Assembly (NCBI GenBank): GCA_025617745.1
Contig: CM046869.1
Location: forward strand, 13,287,168 to 13,351,167
Length of the DNA stretch: 64,000 nt
Source: Heliocidaris erythrogramma
Lineage: Eukaryota; Echinodermata; Echinoidea; Camarodonta; Echinometridae
Reading direction: 5' to 3'
In this document: positions 59,568 through 64,000 of the stretch, piece by piece
How the letters are laid out: each line of letters starts with the position of its first letter
Position numbering within the stretch: the stretch's first letter is position 1
Notes under the pieces: generated by a model
What the model was told of the DNA's origin: nothing
Databases searched by the model: none
What the model saw: the letters and a program-made list of their open reading frames with translations, nothing else
Made by a program: the position numbers and the translations under genes

Positions 59568-62500
59568 TTAATATGACGTAGAAGTTTCATCCCAATGTAA
59601 ATGGCGATTAATACCACTTTGGAGTCTGTCAATCAAAACTTCACTACGTTCACTCTGTACACCGGACTTTACTCTGGCATTAGCATTAATGAAGTTAGCT
59701 GTCGCTGCGGACCGAGGTAGACGGAGAGGATTGCGGTGTTTCCCTTTAGTCAGCCTCAGGCTTCGACGTAGACGGGGAGGCGGGGAAAGGGGGTCATCCT
59801 CGTCACTAATTTCTGGTGTAGATGGGGAGGGGGGGTCGTCCTCATCACTGGATTCTGGTGTCCAGACATGTAATTCAGGCTGCTCGTCAGTGGACTCAGC
59901 TGGTAGATCCCTTACCACAATTTCATTGGCTGAGCTGGACTCATCAGAGGTGTTATCAGTCTGCTCTTGAGGGGTATTGCGTGTTCTCCCCCGTCTGCTT
60001 TTGGGAATGACAGGGTCTGATTGTTCCCTGAATGGGCACACCTTCAGCTCACTCCGGTTGACAGTTCGTGGGCCACCACTGCCGTCTGCTTTCTCAATAG
60101 CATAGACTGCTCCCTCACCTGGTCGGGATACAACCTTGTATACTGTAGATTGCCACCCATCAGCAATTTTATGTCTACCTTGAGGATGGCTTCTTAGGTA
60201 CACTCTGGTGCCAACTGTCAGTGGTCTCTCTTTGGCAGATTTGTCATAGTGTGCCTTGCGATAAGCTGCCTCCTGTTCAAGTCTCTCCCCTGCTTTTTGG
60301 TAAGCCCATTGTAGAACCTTGGTGTGGTTAGCCAGCCAGTCATTCACGTTAGTAGTGTCTTGTTGTGACTTTTCACCTAGTAGAAAGTCTACTGGAAGTT
60401 TGGGATCCCTCCCAAACATGATGTAGAAGGGGGCAAAACCAGTTGAGGCATGCTGTGTTGCATTGTAGGCATACAGTACTTCTGGAAGGAATTCTGACCA
60501 TCGACGTTTCTTTTCGGGAGGGAGTGTTTTTAGTAAATCATGCAATGTTCTGTTGAATCTTTCTGCCTGACCATTACCCTCTGGGTGGTAGGGTGTTGTA
60601 TGCGATTTTTGGACTCCGTACTGTCGACACAAGGACTGGATAAGTGATGACTCAAAATTACGCCCCTGGTCTGAATGGATTCGATGTGGCACACCAAACT
60701 TGCTGAACCATTCTCTTACAAGTACCTTCGCCGTGGTTTCAGCTGTTTGATTCCTAGTTGCGACTGCCAATGAATATTTGGAAAATGCATCAGTCATTAC
60801 AAGAACATTTTCCTTGCCTGTTGAGTCTGGTTCTAGTAGAGTGAAGTCAACAGCCAGCAATTCATTTGGGCGAGTTGCTGTCAATCCCCTCATGGGTTCT
60901 CGGATCCTGGGTGGATTTTTCGCCTTGGTACATCGATCACATTGATTACACCAATCTTTGATGTGTATCGTCATCCTTGGCCAGTAACATCGACTCCTAA
61001 CTAAGCTTGTAGTTCTTTTCGCAGCTTGATGTCCTGTCTGGTCATGGCAAGCCTTTAGTACATCCTTGATGAGTACTCTGGGTAGAAGTAACTGCCAAAC
61101 ATTCTCCTCGTCACAGACTCTGTATAAGAGACCACCCTTTTCTCTTATCTTCTCCATCTGTCGCAAGAGTAGTATTACACTTTCCTCTTCTGTAGCTCTC
61201 TGCTCACTGTTTGGCTTTTCTTTCCTCTCCCAGTAGTATCGGAATTTGCTGATAGTAGGATCTCGCAATTGAAATTCTTCCAACTGTTCCCTTGAATAGT
61301 TTGGAAAAGGGGCAGGTGTACCAAAAAGCTCCTCCTCATTATCCTGCATCTCTCTCTCCTCTTGGATAGATTGGGAATAAACACGAGTGTGCTTGAGCTC
61401 CTCTGGCAACCTGGTAGCTCCCACTAACATACAACATCCATCCGAAGTATATGGCGCCTCTTCTGCAGTGTCGGTTGATGCATGGGGGCGACGAGATAAT
61501 CCATCAGCTACCTTGTTTTGCGCTCCAGATTTGTATTGTACATCAAAGTTGAATGCAGAGAGGGCGCCAATCCATCGCTGTTCTACAGCCCCAAGTTTTG
61601 CGGAGTTAAGATGAGCCAGAGGGTTATTGTCTGTGAACACTGTAAATGTACTCCCGATAAGATAGTCTCTGAATTTCTCTGAGATTGCCCATTTCATCCC
61701 CAGTAGTTCAAGCTTCATACTGGAGTACTTTTCCATGTTCTTCTCTGCACCCCTGAGCGTTCGACTGGCATAAGCAATTACTAGACGCTTACCACCTTGC
61801 CTCTGGAAAAGAACAGCTCCTAGTCCCAGTAGACTTGCATCAACCTCAAGCTCAAATGGTTTTGTGAAGTCTGCATAGCCAAGCACTGGCGGTTGACATA
61901 ATTTCTCTTTGAGCTCCTCAAATGCCGCCTGGTGTTCTGGTTCCCATGTGAAGGGTGTTGTTTTCCTTTCCTTCTTCCTCTCAACTTGGATGGCAACCAG
62001 ACTATGCAGGGGGCCAGCAATCTGTGAAAATCCTTTCACAAATCGCCGATAGAAGGAGCAGAACCCCAGAAAAGAGCGTAGCTCTTTCAGATTCCTTGGT
62101 GTTGGCCAGCTCCTTACCACCTCTATCTTATCTGGGTCTGTCTGCACACCCTCTCTGGAAACTTTATGGCCCAAATACCTTACTTCTGGACGGAAAAGTT
62201 CACATTTTGAGGGCTTGATCTTGAGTCCGTGCTTGCGAAGTCTGTCAAATACACGGTCTAATCTCTCAAGCTGTTCTTCAAAGGTAGTTGAATACACTAG
62301 AATGTCGTCCAGATAGCACAAGACAGACGAGAAGAATTGGTCCCCTAAGCAAATTTGCATAAGGCGCTGGAACGTTCCTGGCGCGTTGCACAATCCAAAG
62401 GGCATACGTATGTACTCGTATAAGCCAAAGGGTGTTGTGAAGCTTGTCTTGTGTTGGTCCCTCTCATCCATCGCCACTTGGTGATAGCCGGACAAGAGAT

Positions 62501-63629
62501 CAAGGGTTGAAAACCATTGTGCGCCATGTAAAGCATCCATTGACTCATCAATCCTTGGTATTGGATAGGCATCTTTCCTAGTTTTCTGATTCAACTTGCG
62601 ATAGTCCACACATAGCCTCAACGAACCATCTGTTTTCCGAACCAGTACAATTGGTGATGCATAAGGGCTTGTACTTTCCTTGATCACTTTTTTTTCCAGT
62701 AGCTTTCGGATATGTTCTCTTACTTCTTCCAGCTGAGATGGGGGGATACGTCTGTAAGGAAGCTTAACAGGTTCCTCGTCTACTGTTCTGATTCGGTGGG
62801 TTACCGTTTCCGTGTGGCCCAAGTCCTCGTCTGAGGCAGCAAAGACGTCACTATTTCGTAACAATAGAGCTTCTGCGTGTTGTCTCTGCTCTTCGCTCAG
62901 TCCTTGCCATAATAGTCCAGGTGTCTCTAGCAGTTTCATTCTACCTGTATCAGGTTGTTGGTTCCCACTTGCAACCATTCTTTGACACAGGACACTACTG
63001 TCGTCGATCATCGATGCCAGTTGAAGAGATCCAATTGGAGTTCGGGTATTTAAGAAGATATCCTCATCTGTGGTATTGTATAATTGCACAGTTATTCTTC
63101 CCCTACGTGAATGAGCCAGTGTCGGACTGAGGATGATTCCCTTCGGGGTTTGCACAATTTGGTCCACAATTACCGCAGTTTGTGTAGGACAAGTGGGTCC
63201 TGTCACCTCTATAGCTTGTACTGATCGAGCTGGGATTCTCACTTTTCCTCTTCCAGCAACACGAACGAGGCCTACAGTACTTTTCTTGTCTATCAAGTTC
63301 TTGCTTGTGACAACCGATGCATCAGCTCCAATTACGGTTGCTAAGGTCTCCACTGGCACACCTTGCAGAACATTCATTCCAAGCAGAATTGGATGCTTTG
63401 GTTTATGTGATGTATTTGTTACTAGAATACCTCTTTTCGGAATTGTAATGCCAGCAATAGTCACATCAGCCTCAAAATATCCAGAGTAAGGAATATCTGT
63501 CCCATTTGCTGCACTAAGAGAAATCCAATTTAAGTCCTTCAGGGTCGACGGCGGAAATGATCGGTGGAAGCAATCGGTAGTGATGGTTGTGACTTGAGAC
63601 CCACAGTCCACCACACTAGTGAGTTCCAC
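59568..63629 (-). CDS. pol: Ty3/gypsy Pol polyprotein
   Basis: Order of domains: an aspartic-protease-like start (VVDCGSQVTT); reverse transcriptase about residues 290-480 with LPYRRIPPSQ, LDLLSGYHQV and YLDDILVYS; RNase H about 590-715 (ELEVDASLLGLGAV, FTDNNPL, KVADGLSRRP); integrase about 855-1065 with an HHCC zinc site (HDQTGHQAAK, WCNQCDRC) and a DDE core near 928, 987 and 1023 (VDFTLL, HSDQGRNFE, EGNGQAERFN); and a tail with GTRVYLRSHPQGRHKIADG. No chromodomain is seen. Its clade within Ty3/gypsy was not assigned. Confidence 0.92.
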   Translation of the reverse strand: MELTSVVDCGSQVTTITTDCFHRSFPPSTLKDLNWISLSAANGTDIPYSGYFEADVTIAGITIPKRGILVTNTSHKPKHPILLGMNVLQGVPVETLATVIGADASVVTSKNLIDKKSTVGLVRVAGRGKVRIPARSVQAIEVTGPTCPTQTAVIVDQIVQTPKGIILSPTLAHSRRGRITVQLYNTTDEDIFLNTRTPIGSLQLASMIDDSSVLCQRMVASGNQQPDTGRMKLLETPGLLWQGLSEEQRQHAEALLLRNSDVFAASDEDLGHTETVTHRIRTVDEEPVKLPYRRIPPSQLEEVREHIRKLLEKKVIKESTSPYASPIVLVRKTDGSLRLCVDYRKLNQKTRKDAYPIPRIDESMDALHGAQWFSTLDLLSGYHQVAMDERDQHKTSFTTPFGLYEYIRMPFGLCNAPGTFQRLMQICLGDQFFSSVLCYLDDILVYSTTFEEQLERLDRVFDRLRKHGLKIKPSKCELFRPEVRYLGHKVSREGVQTDPDKIEVVRSWPTPRNLKELRSFLGFCSFYRRFVKGFSQIAGPLHSLVAIQVERKKERKTTPFTWEPEHQAAFEELKEKLCQPPVLGYADFTKPFELEVDASLLGLGAVLFQRQGGKRLVIAYASRTLRGAEKNMEKYSSMKLELLGMKWAISEKFRDYLIGSTFTVFTDNNPLAHLNSAKLGAVEQRWIGALSAFNFDVQYKSGAQNKVADGLSRRPHASTDTAEEAPYTSDGCCMLVGATRLPEELKHTRVYSQSIQEEREMQDNEEELFGTPAPFPNYSREQLEEFQLRDPTISKFRYYWERKEKPNSEQRATEEESVILLLRQMEKIREKGGLLYRVCDEENVWQLLLPRVLIKDVLKACHDQTGHQAAKRTTSLVRSRCYWPRMTIHIKDWCNQCDRCTKAKNPPRIREPMRGLTATRPNELLAVDFTLLEPDSTGKENVLVMTDAFSKYSLAVATRNQTAETTAKVLVREWFSKFGVPHRIHSDQGRNFESSLIQSLCRQYGVQKSHTTPYHPEGNGQAERFNRTLHDLLKTLPPEKKRRWSEFLPEVLYAYNATQHASTGFAPFYIMFGRDPKLPVDFLLGEKSQQDTTNVNDWLANHTKVLQWAYQKAGERLEQEAAYRKAHYDKSAKERPLTVGTRVYLRSHPQGRHKIADGWQSTVYKVVSRPGEGAVYAIEKADGSGGPRTVNRSELKVCPFREQSDPVIPKSRRGRTRNTPQEQTDNTSDESSSANEIVVRDLPAESTDEQPELHVWTPESSDEDDPPSPSTPEISDEDDPLSPPPRLRRSLRLTKGKHRNPLRLPRSAATANFINANARVKSGVQSERSEVLIDRLQSGINRHLHWDETSTSY

Positions 63630-64000
63630 CCCATCGATAGATATGATGCTTGTGGGGCAAATACCAATGAGTTTGTTTTGCTCTCCATTTCCAGAGCCCT
63701 TTTCAAATCTCTCTGAAGAGGCACCCAGGGCTTGGCTCTCAGCCCTGGGTGTATTCAGTTTCCCTGTTGCTGTTGCCGACTGTTTGACGGTCCAGACCTC
63801 TGTGTACGTGGATTGCCCACAGGATGAGGACTCTCACACTCCCTTGCATAATGGCCCATGTAGTGGCATCGATGGCACTCGATCTTACTCTTGTCTATAG
63901 GTGGTCTCCTAGATCTCCTAACATTGTCCTGTCTCTCCTCTAACTGACTCAGACGAGAGTTGAAAATGCCCTGCTGTACTATCATCTTGTCAAGTAACTC

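Larger units (their letters stand above)
58621..64000 (-). mobile_element. Ty3/gypsy LTR retrotransposon (3' part; continues past the window)
   Basis: Minus-strand element. Parts seen: the end of gag with a CX2CX4HX4C zinc knuckle (CHRCHYMGHYAREC, near 63870), a 1353-residue pol frame at 59568-63629, a 3' untranslated stretch, a polypurine tract and the 3' LTR. Gag and pol are in different frames, as is usual in the family. Pol looks whole. The 5' LTR and most of gag lie to the right. The open pol suggests a young copy. Confidence 0.9.

Noticed and set aside
59689-63489. Plus-strand open frames of 60-118 codons opposite gypsy pol
   Set aside because: Antisense shadows of a long coding frame.

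Overview
The window looks like nuclear DNA from a marine deuterostome, most likely an echinoderm (sea urchin type). Reasons: two vertebrate-like intron-rich genes, short exons with GT-AG splice sites, abundant TACATGTA and AGGCCTA words, and a very dense crowd of short inverted-repeat transposons, CR1/L2-like LINEs and tRNA-headed SINEs. The species call is an inference. About 95 percent of the window is non-coding. Coordinates of exons were worked out by hand from splice sites and codon phase.

Host genes. Both lie on the minus strand. (1) 7076-10269: the first four coding exons of a flavin-containing monooxygenase (FAD motif, FMO signature motif, NADPH motif). The 3' half of the gene is not visible in the window. 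(2) 22064-54907: the last twelve recognised coding exons (about 550 codons) of a CatSper sperm calcium-channel accessory subunit of the delta/epsilon kind. It ends in one membrane segment. Its introns hold most of the mobile elements here.

Layout. 1-7000: nested LINEs, with a plus-strand LINE and a SINE plus DNA element interrupting a minus-strand LINE. 7000-10300: FMO exons. 11020-16445: a remarkable compound structure. A ~24-bp repeat array runs in both orientations (foldback-like) and is split by a TA-flanked DNA transposon (12560-15717), which itself contains a LINE and a 7SL-headed SINE. 16470-22060: SINEs and MITEs. 22064-46888: eleven CatSper-gene exons, several of them directly beside local tandem duplications, with many MITEs between. 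32097-35066: a MITE broken by an element carrying a ~150-bp satellite. 48044-54205: a DIRS-type tyrosine-recombinase retrotransposon with inverted terminal repeats and an internal complementary region. 54735-54907: the most upstream exon found. 58621 to the right edge: a Ty3/gypsy LTR element on the minus strand, with its 3' LTR and an open pol region, inserted in a small palindromic MITE.

Most striking points: a SINE family whose head resembles 7SL RNA, as Alu does, in a genome that is not a mammal; a foldback-like array with a provable empty site; tandem arrays made of degraded copies of a real exon and its splice acceptor; and several nested insertions in which the older element can be seen on both sides of the younger one.
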